DNA from: Spirometra erinaceieuropaei
Taxonomy: Eukaryota > Platyhelminthes > Cestoda > Diphyllobothriidea > Diphyllobothriidae
Direction: 5' to 3'
DNA length: 64,000 bases
Assembly (NCBI GenBank): GCA_902702965.1
Contig: CACRXP010000012.1
Coordinates: forward strand, 2,562,862-2,626,861
A program made the translations under genes and the position numbers. Below the pieces are notes generated by a model. The model was not told the DNA's origin. It ran no database searches and saw only the letters and a program-made list of their open reading frames with translations. This document shows positions 46,041-55,849 of the stretch, piece after piece (position 1 is the stretch's first letter; every line of letters starts with the position of its first letter).

Positions 46041-46690
46041 ATAGTGGTGGATGGGCGCTCACCGATCCTTCTTACGGAACTCGTTCGTTCCGTAACGGAA
46101 CGCAGAAGCTCCAAAATTAATTGTGGCTTCCACCATGATGCGTACTTTAAGGACTACCAAGAACAGCGCAGGCGGCACAGCCACTTATAACGCAGTGAGT
46201 CATTAAGGAAGCACGTTGTGTGCTCTTGCAACGGACTCCCCTCCCCCACACCCACTACCGCAGCACCTGTCTTCGCACTATACCTCAGATGCTCTGACAA
46301 AAGCCCTTTCAGACCACCCTCGCATCGACTAAAACTTCCTGCCAACATTCACGAGGTTGGATCCTTCCTTCCTATGAACTCATAGAGCTCACGCGCCACA
46401 CCCTCAGTCGTTTTATGTGACAACGAATTATCGGCTGACAGATCGAAGAGTCAAGAGTTAACTACTGATTCTCCGAAAAGCGTTCGCTTTTTTCAACATT
46501 ATCTCCGAATGGCGACCACGACGAGCTTAGGATGAATAGCATTTTACTTAATTTTGCGCAGGTTTAATTCTTATTAGCAGCGGGAAGTAATCGAAAAGAC
46601 ACAGGTCAGAAGTAGTGTAAAATTTTAAATTCAGGACTTCTGCGAGTTCGAAAGACGGAGACTGGTCCAGCAATGGAATCATTTATGTAT
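46040..46690. other. No recognised gene
   Basis: Opens with agtggtggatgggcgctcaccgatc, again the block that borders the SINEs, then unassigned sequence with a 64-codon minus frame. Confidence 0.4.
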
Positions 46691-46702
46691 TTTTGGGGTT
46701 TT

Positions 46703-46732
46703 TGACCTCGCAGAGGAATCCGTCGTCAGAGA
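46703..46732 (-). ncRNA. Degenerate hammerhead-like motif, PLE tail
   Basis: Minus strand TCTGACGA-C, hairpin-like GGATTCCTC-TGC-GAGGTC, then AAAAAC. The first box is perfect CUGANGA. GAAA has become CAAA, and the palindrome and AGGCAAATAAA trailer are lost. It sits 3' of the endonuclease relic at 46760-46960. Confidence 0.5.
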
Positions 46733-46754
46733 TAACAGCAGTAACAGAACGATT

Positions 46755-46965
46755 ATTGTTATGGAGTTTTTTCGCCTATCAGAAATCAGTGCTGCGGGTC
46801 TGGAGGCGACTGCCGAGGGTCTTTATGGAGGAGCCAGATCGATAAATCAATTAATTAAGTTCTTATCTGAGGCCCAGGCTTCAACCAGTTCTCGATTAAT
46901 CTTGTTTTCGGCTCCAACGATTATCCTGATGGTTGCGAAGTCAAACTCGTGACTCTTTTCAAAGA
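46755..46965 (-). pseudogene. PLE endonuclease C-terminal relic
   Basis: Minus strand from 46955 gives HEFDFATIRIIVGAENKINR and ELVEAWASDKNLIN, the C-terminal part of the GIY-YIG protein, ending at a stop. The upstream catalytic part is absent. The plus frame at 46761-46952 is its antisense. Confidence 0.72.
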
Positions 46966-47685
46966 TACGGGCGGAAATTTGCCATATTTTGTCCCCGTTT
47001 TTGTTTTTATCTCTGGAAGTCTACTCCTGCGTGATTTCGAAAACCCAAACAAACAGCTTCGGGCGCCATATCAGTCACCTTCTTCCTTACTCATACATAC
47101 ACCTGGAATTTTAACATTCCCCTCCATTCATATCTTCTGTTTGTCTCGGGAGTAAATTTAAAATTGTGTGGTCTTACAGTCTTAAATGGGTTTCCTAACC
47201 AGCCCCCTTTCAGATATACTTGCTCAGTAATCTTGTTATCATTTGCTTTCCCGCTTAAAACGCATGAAGGAAAGGCAAAAATGCTGATAAGTCGAAGTGC
47301 GTTGTTTTAATTTCTTCAGAAATTGGTGCCTAAACTTCGAATAAGCACTTTTGCACAGGCCTATTCAAGTTCAGAGAAGAAGTCGATACAGATATTTGGG
47401 CCTAGTTCCGTCAGTTTTATACTCGAAGTAGCGGCTGACTTGGTTTGAAAGTTTTTCATTTCTCAAATAATTTCGGAACTGCTTCATTTGGGATCGGGGT
47501 TTCTAAACTGCAAATTGCACACTTTCTTTTGAAGCAAGACCATACATTCCGGTATGCTATTAGGGAGACCCTCTGTCGGGTTCGAAAATTTTTTCAATGA
47601 ATATGAGCCACGCTGTGTACTTATTAGCAAACGCTCAGCTACGATACTATTACAGAAGACAATTCGTAGTGTTAAAAAATCTGGA
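46965..47685. other. No recognised gene
   Basis: One 68-codon plus frame without signature. No shared repeat recognised, although stretches such as ttttatactcgaagtagcgg recall eroded foldback arms. Confidence 0.35.
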
Positions 47686-47687
47686 AA

Positions 47688-47914
47688 AATCTTATTTCGT
47701 AGCCGTACCTGTTAGGGACTAGGCCTAGGTGTTATAAGTTGGGGTTATGGGTTGGGAGTCAGGGATTGTGGCTAGGAGTTGGGTGTCAGGGTTAGGGGTT
47801 AGGGGTCAGGGTTAGGAGTTGGGGTTAGGACTAGGAGCTAAGGTTAGGTGTTGGGGGTAGGGGGTTGACCAGGGTTTGTCCACTGCTGGTAAGGCTGCAA
47901 AATAAGATCCGACC
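47688..47914 (-). repeat. Telomere-like array framed by inverted repeats, copy 2
   Basis: Plus strand shows gttagggact, gggttaggggttaggggtca and similar units (47703-47868), the G-rich strand of a degenerate telomere-like array. Left frame CTTATTTCGTAGCCGTACCT and right frame AGGCTGCAAAATAAGATCCG match the frame of copy 1 (7746-8022) in reverse complement, including tttgtccactgctgg next to the array. It lies 108 bases 3' (minus sense) of the hammerhead-like motif of a minus-strand PLE, the same order as in copy 1. Confidence 0.78.
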
Positions 47915-48021
47915 AAAAAATCCGATAATTATGAATGTCACGAATGGAAGAGAATATGCGCATTCCAGGTTCTTGTTTAAAAGAAGGCGAAGGCACGATC
48001 ACTGGGGCAGTAGGTTTATTT

Positions 48022-48063
48022 GCCTGAGCTTTCGAACTCGAACTAGAGTTCATCATCACAGGC
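48022..48063 (-). ncRNA. Small hammerhead-like ribozyme motif, best fold
   Basis: Minus strand reads GCCT-GTGATGA-T, hairpin GAACTC-TAGTTC-GAGTTC (six perfect pairs), GAAA, GCTC, AGGC, then AAATAAAC. Stem I (GCCT with AGGC) and stem II both form. The single core departure is G for C in the first box. AGCT after GAAA is a loopless palindrome, as in PLE-associated hammerheads that act as dimers. Confidence 0.68.
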
Positions 48064-48137
48064 TACTCGAGTGCAGCAAATTGTGAACATTTATATCGTT
48101 CATCCTTGCGGGCGGGGGAGGGGGAGTACGTCCGTGG

Positions 48138-48572
48138 CTAGGTAGGGTTTGTGCCGCCTGGTTCACGATGTTCCCCCGGCGTGGTGACGCCGTTTGTACT
48201 TCGCGACGGTGTTAGCTGCGCCACCTGGCTGCGTGGGCGGAGCGCGTGATAACACGCCGGCAAATCGATGTGTCTGTTGATGGAGTTGGTGTCCGACACC
48301 CACGCCTCCAACAGCTCTCGCCCTGTCTTGTTGCCGGCTCGCGCCAATATCCGCGTGTTGGCGAAATCAAACTCATGCCCTTCCTCCAGCGTGTGAGTGG
48401 CTACTTGAGACAGTGGGTCGCCTCTCCGAACGGCCCGTTTCTGCTCAAGTATTCGTGAGCTCAGACGTCGTCCTGTCTGGCCTGTGTAGTGGCAAGGACA
48501 GTTTTGGCACGGGATTCGAATGTCTTTTGTTATGCATGTTTCGTTCTTTGTGTAAGTGTTTCGCTTCATCAT
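48138..48572 (-). pseudogene. PLE GIY-YIG endonuclease fragment
   Basis: Minus frame of 144 codons: IRIPCQNCPCHYTGQTGRRL (C-x2-C and Y-T-G, with Thr for the usual Ile), SRILEQKRAVRRGDPLSQVA, HTLEEGHEFDFANTRILARA and ELLEAWVSDTNSINRHIDLP, a nearly full-length endonuclease C-terminus. The RT part upstream (minus 48572-48850) is not recognisable. The domain is open but cut off from the RT, so it is not expected to be expressed. Hammerhead-like motif and telomere-like array follow. Confidence 0.85.
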
Positions 48573-48679
48573 GGGCGTCCCGGCATCCCCATTTGGTTCC
48601 TGGTGTACGTGCTCCCAATTTTTCAGCTCTGACCATTTCGATGAGATTTCTCAAAGTTATCCCTGTCCATCCATTTTGA

Positions 48680-49200
48680 TGGTGTCTGTTTGGATTAAAA
48701 CAAAACCGATTGTGCTTGCCGCTGCTGACCCAATTTTGCAAATAGCAGCGCAAAAAATGAGTGGGCAACGATGGCGTGTAGGACCTCCAAGTGGATGGCA
48801 ACTCCAAAAATATACCCTGCAATTCAGTGTCACAGTAAACAACACTCATTATTCACCGTTCCCATTGTTTGAAATTTCCTTCCTGACAAAATGTAAATTT
48901 ACCAGCGGCGCTTTATTCAAAGTCCGTTATTTTTTGAAAATTGTTTTTTTTTAAATTATTTTTTAATTATCGTGCTCAATTTCCTTGCCAGATGACAGCG
49001 TACAATAAGACGTTCGGCAGAAATTTATCCATTTTCGCGCTGACTTTCTTTGCCAAATGACAGCGTGCAGAAAGACTTTCGGTAGAAACTTATCGATTTT
49101 CTGCGTCTTCTTGCCCTTCGTCCTGTGTGCCACCTCATCCCTAAAATCCCCTGTACAACCATTCAACTTATGGCACGGTCCGCAGGCCAGCTCAAGTTAG
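48680..49200 (-). repeat. Interspersed repeat H, copy 2, with internal tandem duplication
   Basis: Reverse complement matches 23610-23985. A block of about 66 bases, tgcacgctgtcatttggcaa and neighbours, occurs twice in a row (plus 48968-49030 and 49033-49098), while copy 1 has it once. The plus frame at 48556-48954 crosses it and is probably incidental. Confidence 0.68.
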
Positions 49201-49455
49201 TTTTCGGTCCTATAACTTATTATTGCCAGGGAGCGGAGTATTGCAATGACATCGGACCACCCGTTACTACCAGAGCATAGTTCCTTCCTGAAGCGTGTAG
49301 AAATAGAAAACCCTGCAAAGTGGACTTATTAAAAGCACACATAAATGAAACAAGTCGACAGGAAGGAAACCATTTTGCCGCTAGAAGGGCAGAAGCGAAT
49401 TCTTAAAAGTAGTTGGGAGAGTGGGGACACAATCGCTGCAGCAGGAGCTTTGTTC
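49200..49455. other. No recognised gene
   Basis: Short interval between repeat H and a PLE tail. Nothing recognised. Confidence 0.4.
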
Positions 49456-49497
49456 GCCTCGCGTTTCGAACTTCCATTCAAATCCATCTTCCGAGAC
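49456..49497 (-). ncRNA. Degenerate hammerhead-like motif, PLE tail
   Basis: Minus strand GTCTCGGAAGA-T, hairpin GGATTT-GAAT-GGAAGTTC (imperfect), GAAA, CGCGAGGC, then GAACAAAG. First box and palindrome are both degraded, but the frame of the tail, including tttataggatgaagtcgcta just upstream at 49532, matches the motif at 30219-30262. Confidence 0.5.
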
Positions 49498-49809
49498 ATA
49501 ATCAGAGGGGTGCACATATGTTTCGGTATTTATAGGATGAAGTCGCTATATGACAGCAGGTCTGTCAAAACCGACAGCTCACTCACTCATCGCGGGTGGC
49601 TACACCTGCTTGTCCACAGCAGAGTCGTTTCTCACCGAACTCTCAACACCCGTGTGGAACGGCCACTGCTCCCGGTCCCAGTGTCTGTGAGTCAAATGGC
49701 CTAAAAACTCGAGTCGGGTAGCGAAATTTCTACAAATCGGCTGTTACGGATGCAAGAGCGGACGATTCGGAAAGGCATGCAGGGGCTTAACAGCTCTATC
49801 CTTTAAATA

Positions 49810-50788
49810 CAGAAGGTGGGCTAACTCATAAAATGACAACCTAAATTCCGAAATACGTTTTCGTTTCGAAAAGATTAATTAAGTAGGGTTGTAGAACTAG
49901 TCAGCCTGCAACATAATTCTATAATAGGTCAGTTACCACAGGATGCCGGCTTTCGAAAGCATTTCTTTCCGGCTGCATGCAAAAACTATCCTCTGTAAAA
50001 AATGACTGCTTAAGTAGCATGCATTTTTCTCACTGATTTTCTAAGTTCTTGAAATTTCAATCATAGTTCATGGAAAAAATGCAAAAAACATTCATCCTTT
50101 TACTCGTTCGGTAGAAAATTACGTCCGTTTTTAATTTTATACTCAAAGGAGGGTTCTTATTCAGTTTTTAAAAACTTTTCCAATTGCCGAATAATTTTGA
50201 ACTCGACCTGCCGTTAAACTTGCATTCAGGATTCCCAAACTACAAGCTGCATATTTTCCGCGTACGCAAAACCGTAAATTTCCCTACAGTATTAAGAAGA
50301 GATAATATGGGGTTCGTGAAATTTAGCAGTGGATTTGGGCTATATCGGTAAATTCACGAGTCACATGACAGCACTTTTTGTGAATGAACATTTTACGGTA
50401 TTAAAAAAATCTCACAATTTGGGACTTTTTTAAAACCGAACTATACACATCCTTCGAGTATAAACTTGAAAGAAGACGTAATTTCCTATTGAATGAATAA
50501 GACAATAATTATTTCATGCATGTTTTCCATTAAATATAATTGTGACTTTTAGGGGCATCGAAATCGATAAGAAAAATGCAAGCTTCTTAAGTAGTCATTT
50601 TTACAGAGGATATTTTTGCATGCAGCCGGAAAGAAATGCTTTAGAAAGCTGGCATCCTGAGGTAACTGAAATATTATAGAATGGTGTTGCAGGCTGATTA
50701 GTTTTACAACGCTACTTGATTAATTTTTTCTAAACGGAAACGCATTTCGGAATTTCGGTTGGCATTTCATGATTTAGCCCACCTAACA
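49810..50788 (+). mobile_element. Foldback MITE family A, copy 8
   Basis: About 979 bases, left end CAGAAGGTGGGCTAACTCAT with TA before it (49808-49809), right end atttcatgatttagcccacc and a slightly altered terminus before TA. Plus-oriented centre (gcattcaggattcccaaact). Confidence 0.85.
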
Positions 50789-50831
50789 TACTTCGGCGCC
50801 GGCAAAACTCACAATCCTCATCCGATCTCGT

Positions 50832-50872
50832 CTCTCAGGATGGACTTCCGTTCGGATCCGAAACGTCAGGCA
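50832..50872 (+). ncRNA. Hammerhead-like motif remnant, PLE tail
   Basis: Plus strand CTCTCAGGA-T, hairpin GGACTTCC-GTTC-GGATCC (imperfect), GAAA, CGTCAGG, then CAAATAAAGCC. The second half is perfectly kept. The first box has lost its GA. Preceded by cggcgccggcaaaac, which resembles the end of PLE endonuclease genes (ggcgccggcata), so this is the tail of a deleted plus-strand PLE. Confidence 0.5.
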
Positions 50873-50879
50873 AATAAAG

Positions 50880-51354
50880 CCTATGCATCAGCCATCAGGA
50901 AAACTCCTTGTATCCTCGATATTCGTATCTAGGTCATTTTCTAAATCGAGCTCGTCATGAGCACCCAAAGAAGCAAATCAAAACGAGCAAGGTAATAGGT
51001 TCTTATCGTGATCGCTGACCCAGTAATCAGTAACGTGTTTCACCTCTCCCTGGGGATAATAATTTCGAGTCTTATCTGTGGCTTGAACTTTAGCACGGAC
51101 GTATTTGGACTAATCTGTGTGACCGATGAAGCCTTAGACACCGTGAAAACTCGCTACTGGATCCTGCAGACACTGACACGTATGAGACAAACATGATGTG
51201 GTCTAGCATCACCAATTCACTTCAACTGCTCGCATGTCCATGGGATTCATAGCACATCCTTGAAACTAGGACTTATGTTCCTTGCGTTGACTTGCATGCT
51301 CGTGGATGTATGTGATGTCAGAATGTTCTATTTCCCTTCTCCTTCTCTCCAAAG
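50880..51354 (+). other. Duplicated upstream flank of acidic gene A
   Basis: From about 51080 this aligns with 59810-60060 (cttgaactttagcacg/tttcgactttagcaca; agacactgacacgtatgaga/agcactgacacgaatcagac; gggattcatagcacatcctt/gcggattcataccgcatcct). It ends in a polypyrimidine tract tttcccttctccttctctcc then AAAG (51331-51354), a good 3' splice-site shape. The 62-codon frame at 51008-51196 is not conserved in the duplicate, so I take this as intron. Confidence 0.5.
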
Positions 51355-52272
51355 ACTGCAGGGGACAGTCCAAAAGGCGTGACAAACTCTCAGCCCACGG
51401 AGGATTTTTTCAATTTTTCATTCGGCAGTAACGACAATCGATTCCCCAGTGGTCCCCAGCCCATCACTCAACAGCCAGTCTCAGACCCCTTGCCCTCCGG
51501 TGACGCTACTGTCGAAAACGAAATGGGTTCAAAGCCCTCAAATCAGGCTATACCGCCACCGGCAGTACCACCACCGAAGCCCAAAACCACCGCCCTGAGG
51601 ATAGCGAAGAACACCACTACCAGCACAAAGGCGCCCAAAACCACTGCCTCCACGAAACAACCAGCCCAGAGTAAGATGGACTTAAAAGCCTCGACTCAGG
51701 CTCCGCCACCGCCGCCGCCACCGCCACCACCGGCAGTAGCGGAGACACGACCAGGGGAAAAACCTGAAACCCCTCACCCGAATGCAGCGCAGGATACTGC
51801 CACCAGCAAAAAGACGCCCCCGCTGCCCACCACCGCTACCAAACCGGCAGAGGCTGGTTCACGGACACCACTTCAACAGCCCGATGGCTTGGCTGCTGCC
51901 GTGGCGGAGGCTGCAGCTTCTCGAAGGGGCATCCTTAAGAAGACGCCCAAAGATGGAGACAAGGCGGCAGGTGAGGCTGCAGCTGTGAAAGAAGGGAAGG
52001 AGAAGGCCAAGAGTCCCAAGAAAGGAGACTCGAAAAGGACAGAGGAGAAGGAAGAGGACGTGGAGAAAAGGAAGAAGGTTAAGGATGAGCAGAAAGGAGA
52101 TAGCGATGTGGATAGCGATAGTGATGGTGACTCTACTGACAGTGACTCAAGTGACAGTGACGATGATGACGACGACGATGACAGTGACTCCAGCGACAGT
52201 GACTCCAGTGACAGCGACTCCAGCAACAGTGATTCTAGCGGCAGTGACTCGAGCGATAGTAACTCTAGTGAC

Positions 52273-52361
<89 letters not shown>

Positions 52362-52500
52362 CAGCGCTGAAGATAGCAGTAATAGTGATGAGGATGACGA
52401 AAGCGAAGTCGGCAAAGGAAAGAATGGCGAAAAAGAAAAGGACAAGTCCAAGGAAAAGATGAAGTCCGAAGTGCTGAGGAAGAAAGATGGACAAAAATGA
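51355..52500 (+). CDS. Ser/Asp-rich acidic protein A (probable 3'-terminal exon)
   Basis: Open from 51316 to the TGA at 52500. The first in-frame ATG is at 51523; a frame from the GTG at 51379 gives 373 residues, but a splice acceptor at 51354 suggests earlier exons supply the start. Order: polar N-terminus (PTEDFFNFSFGSNDNRF), Pro/Thr/Lys-rich part with poly-Pro (about residues 108-120), a conserved RRGILKKTPKDGDKAAGEAA block (about 190-210), a Lys/Glu-rich highly charged segment, then (SDSSD)n repeats and an uninterrupted run of about 33 Asp, and a Lys/Glu-rich end. No signal peptide or membrane segment in this exon. Ser-Asp repeats suit casein-kinase-2-type phosphorylation; such proteins occur in nucleoli, biomineral matrices and chromatin factors, so function is not assigned. 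The long (GAT)n coding tract is a likely length-variable site. Confidence 0.62.
52268..52360 (+). repeat. (GAT)n trinucleotide tract inside acidic gene A
   Basis: About 31 near-perfect GAT codons encode poly-Asp. The duplicate gene B has only 5-6 Asp codons here (61050-61075), so expansion happened after duplication or was lost in B. Confidence 0.9.
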
Positions 52501-52880
52501 GTTGTGTAAAATTTTACTCTCCCGCCCCCCCCCCCCACCCCACCACCACCACGTGATTCTACTGCAACTCTATGACCTATACTTCCATTCGCACTTATTT
52601 TGTACGCTTTCTGACAAAACGTGTCCCAGTAAGTTTTATCTCCTTTTAAAAGCTGTCCTTGTTTTTGTTGATATTCTTTTTTCACATAAAGCACGAGAGT
52701 ACGTTTTAATGATTACAATTACCCGTTAGGTATTAAGTAATCTGACGGTGCGCAGTTCACTTGAATTTTACTATTCGCCGCAGTCGCAGTCTATGGGATG
52801 CGAGTCCACAGCCGAAGTGGCATAACGAATGACCTGGAAGTTTGACCTTGGTAAGTAACGACCTCCAATGCGTATCCCAC
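52501..52880 (+). other. 3' flank of acidic gene A, shared with gene B
   Basis: A C-rich run (52525-52540), then ttccattcgcacttattttg, tttctgacaaaacg and ttttatctcctttt, paralleled at 61298-61360. Further on, cgcagtctatgggatgcgagtcc (52787) parallels cagtcggcagaatgcgagtcc (61504), the 3' part of a SINE-like element. No clear AATAAA was found near the stop. Confidence 0.55.
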
Positions 52881-53000
52881 GGAGTGGATGCAACGCTGGT
52901 GACTTGCGTGTGTGAGTTAGTTTATGGGAAGGCACATTTTTTGAGATACAATGGTCAACAACTCGAAAGTTCCCAAATCAGAACGCAGGAAAGACAGTTA

Positions 53001-54019
53001 CAGTAGGGGGGTTAACTCATGAAATGCCAACCGAAATTCCGAAATGTGTTTTCGTTTCGAAAAGATGTATTAAGTGGAACTATAAAACTAATCAGTATGC
53101 ACTATAAATCTATAATAATTCAGTTACCTCAGGATTCCGGCATTCGAATGAACTTCTGGCAGCATGAAAAAAACTATACTTTGCAAAAAATGACCACTTA
53201 AGTAGCATGCATTTTTCTCATTGATCTTCGATGCCTCTAAAAGCCTAATTATATTCATTCTTTTGCTCATTCAGTAGAAAATTACGTCTTCTTCAATTTT
53301 ATACTCGAAAAGGAGTATTATTCGGTTTTTAAAAACTTTTCAAATTCCCGAATCGTTTTGAACCCGCTCTGCCGTCACACTTGGATTCAGGGTTTCCAAA
53401 CTACAAGCCGTCTATTTTCCGCGTATGGAAAACCACAAATTTCGCCACGGTATTAAGAGGAGACCATACAGGGTTCATCAAATTTAGCACTGGATTTGAT
53501 CCATATTGTTAACTTCACATGCCACATTGGTAAATGCAGAGACATGACGCTTTATGAACGGCCATGTTACGGTATTAAAAAGTCTCACAATTAGAAACTA
53601 TTTTTAAAACCGAATTATGTCCATCCTTCGAGTACAAAATTGGAAGAAGACGTAATTTTCTACCGAATGATCGAAAGAATGAATACTCTTATGCATGTTT
53701 TCCATGAGATATAATTAGACATTTAAGGGAATCGAAAATCAATTAGAAAGATGCATGCTACCTAATTAGTACTTTTTTAATGACATTGAAAATCAAAGAG
53801 AAAACGTCATGCTACTTAAGTAGTCATTTTTTGCTGAGTGTCGTTTTTGCATGCAGCCAGAAGGAAGTTCGTTCAAAAGCCGGCATCCTGAGGTAACTGA
53901 AATATTATAGAATTATGTTGCAGACCGACTAGTTTTACAACCCTACTTAATTAATCTTTTCGAAACGGAAACGCATTTCTGAATTTCGGTTGACTTTTCA
54001 TGATTTAGCCCACTTACTG
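53001..54019 (+). mobile_element. Foldback MITE family A, copy 9
   Basis: 1019 bases, ends CAGTAGGGGGGTTAACTCAT and ATGATTTAGCCCACTTACTG, TA on both sides. Right arm carries an extra 50-base repeat of the block aatcaa-gagaaaa-catgctacttaag (53735-53822), which accounts for the greater length. Confidence 0.87.
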
Positions 54020-54021
54020 TA

Positions 54022-54843
54022 CATTAAGACACTTCGATGAGCCAATCAGCGAACAGAAAGTTGTTGATCAGCGCCTTGGTGATTGCTCTTGTGTTCACGC
54101 TCAGACAGGCCTCCGTCGCCTGTGAGGCTACAAACCGATTTGGACAAAAAATTATGTCGGTCATTTCTTACTTTTCCAGAGGGCTGTAAAAAATCCCACA
54201 TTTTGAAACATTACCGGTTAAATAGGAGCCATTTTTTCGTGGATTGTCTACGACTGCATGGACTTATATTTGGGTTAGAATGAAGGCATAAATAAACGTT
54301 TCAAAGGAAGGCGAAAGTAAATTTTTCATACTTTCCTAACTATGAGCCTTAATTATACAATTAGCTGCATTTTCGCATGTTCTAACAACCTCGGAGCCAT
54401 TACTGCTATTCACAGATTAGTGCATAAACCTGTCAGGAAACTCGTTTGCAAGTGCACGAACAAATATATGGATTTCCACCACAGAAATGCACATCATATA
54501 TCTTAGAGGCCTTGAAAACAGATGTTGTTTCAGCTTATGTGTCATAAAATATGCACGCCTTCGAGTGCCATATCTGAAAAGGGCATAATTTCCTACATAA
54601 AATGATTATCCATGTATCCACTTTTGAAATACGCAATATATGCCCCAAATCATGAAACGTGTCATGGAAACTAAAATATCCAGTTTTAGACGCCTAAATT
54701 GATGCGTATTTTGCTTATTCACCTGGGCCGCACCGGAAACTGTCATTTTATACGTGCACAATATGTGTAGATATAATTTTATTAGTCAACAGATTTATTA
54801 ATCTGGGCAGAAATGTACGCTCCCTTGTATTCGGTCAATTACC
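54022..54843. other. No recognised gene
   Basis: Only a 66-codon plus frame (54083-54283). Parts such as gccaatcagc recall the tandem repeat at 8900-9110, but too little to assign. Confidence 0.4.
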
Positions 54844-54845
54844 TA

Positions 54846-55838
54846 CAGTGAGTGACCGATTTCATGAAATGTTGACTGAAATTCTGAAATGCGTTTTAGA
54901 TTAGGAAGGATTACTTGGCCGCGGTTGTAATACTTATTCTCTTGCGGAATAATCTTCTCACATTTTGGACTCGGCAGGATGTCTGCTTTTGAATACACTG
55001 CTTTTCATATCCCCTGTAGAAACCGTACTCGGTAAAAAATGAAAACTTTAATAGCATGCATTTTTCCTGTTGATTTTCGATGGTCTTGCAAATTCAAATA
55101 TATCTTATGGAAACTAAAAACAAAAATATGCTCTCTTTCAGTCAATCAATAGATAACCACATCTTCTTGATATTTAATACTCAGGGAAGAAGTATAATTA
55201 AGTTTTAAACAAGTTTACAATTATGAGATTTTTTAAGACCTCGCAATGTGCATTCACATTTAATCGTACCTCGCAGTTGACCACAGCTCCTCATGATATG
55301 TGCAACATAGTCCGCATCCATTGCAAAATTTTATGGACTCTGTATAATATCTTTTTAATGGCATAGAAAAATATGTGATTTTCCTTACGCGGGACGCATG
55401 CGCCTTGTAGATTGAAATCATTCAGCGCTAATGCAACGAACGATCAGGCTCCAAATTATTCGGCAATTGGAAAACTTTTCTTAGAAACTAATTATACTGC
55501 TTCCTTGAGTATAAAATATCAATAAGACGTGATTATCTATTCATTGATTGTAAGACAGCATATTTTTATGGTTTCTAAAAGATATATTTGAGTTTGCAAG
55601 ACCATCGAAAATCAATTGGAAAAACGTATGCTACGTAAGTAGTCATTTTTTACCGAGTTTAATTTCTACAGGAAATTGAAAAGCAGTTTATTACAAAGCC
55701 GACATCCTGTCGAATCCGAAATTTTATAAGATTATGCCGCAAGATAATCAATATTACAACCGCGCCTAAGTAATCCTTCCTAATCGAAAACGCATTTCAG
55801 AATTTCAGTCAACATTTCATGAGATCGGTCACTCACTG
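54846..55838 (+). mobile_element. Foldback MITE family B, copy 2
   Basis: 993 bases, ends CAGTGAGTGACCGATTTCAT and ATGAGATCGGTCACTCACTG, TA on both sides (54844-54845, 55839-55840). Closely related to the nested copy at 27608 and the copy at 56778. Confidence 0.9.
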
Positions 55839-55849
55839 TATGTTAACAG

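Noticed and set aside
51008..51196. A 62-codon frame with a hydrophobic stretch as first exon of acidic gene A
   Set aside because: The aligned stretch in the duplicate (about 59770-59950) does not keep the frame, so it looks like intron or flank.
52085..52462. Plus frame with a long Met run
   Set aside because: It is the (GAT)n tract read in another phase (ATG).
51873..52694. A 273-codon minus-strand frame
   Set aside because: It is the antisense of the Asp/Ser repeats of acidic gene A; the plus frame has the mixed, conserved N-terminal part. The same applies to 60562-61310 minus.
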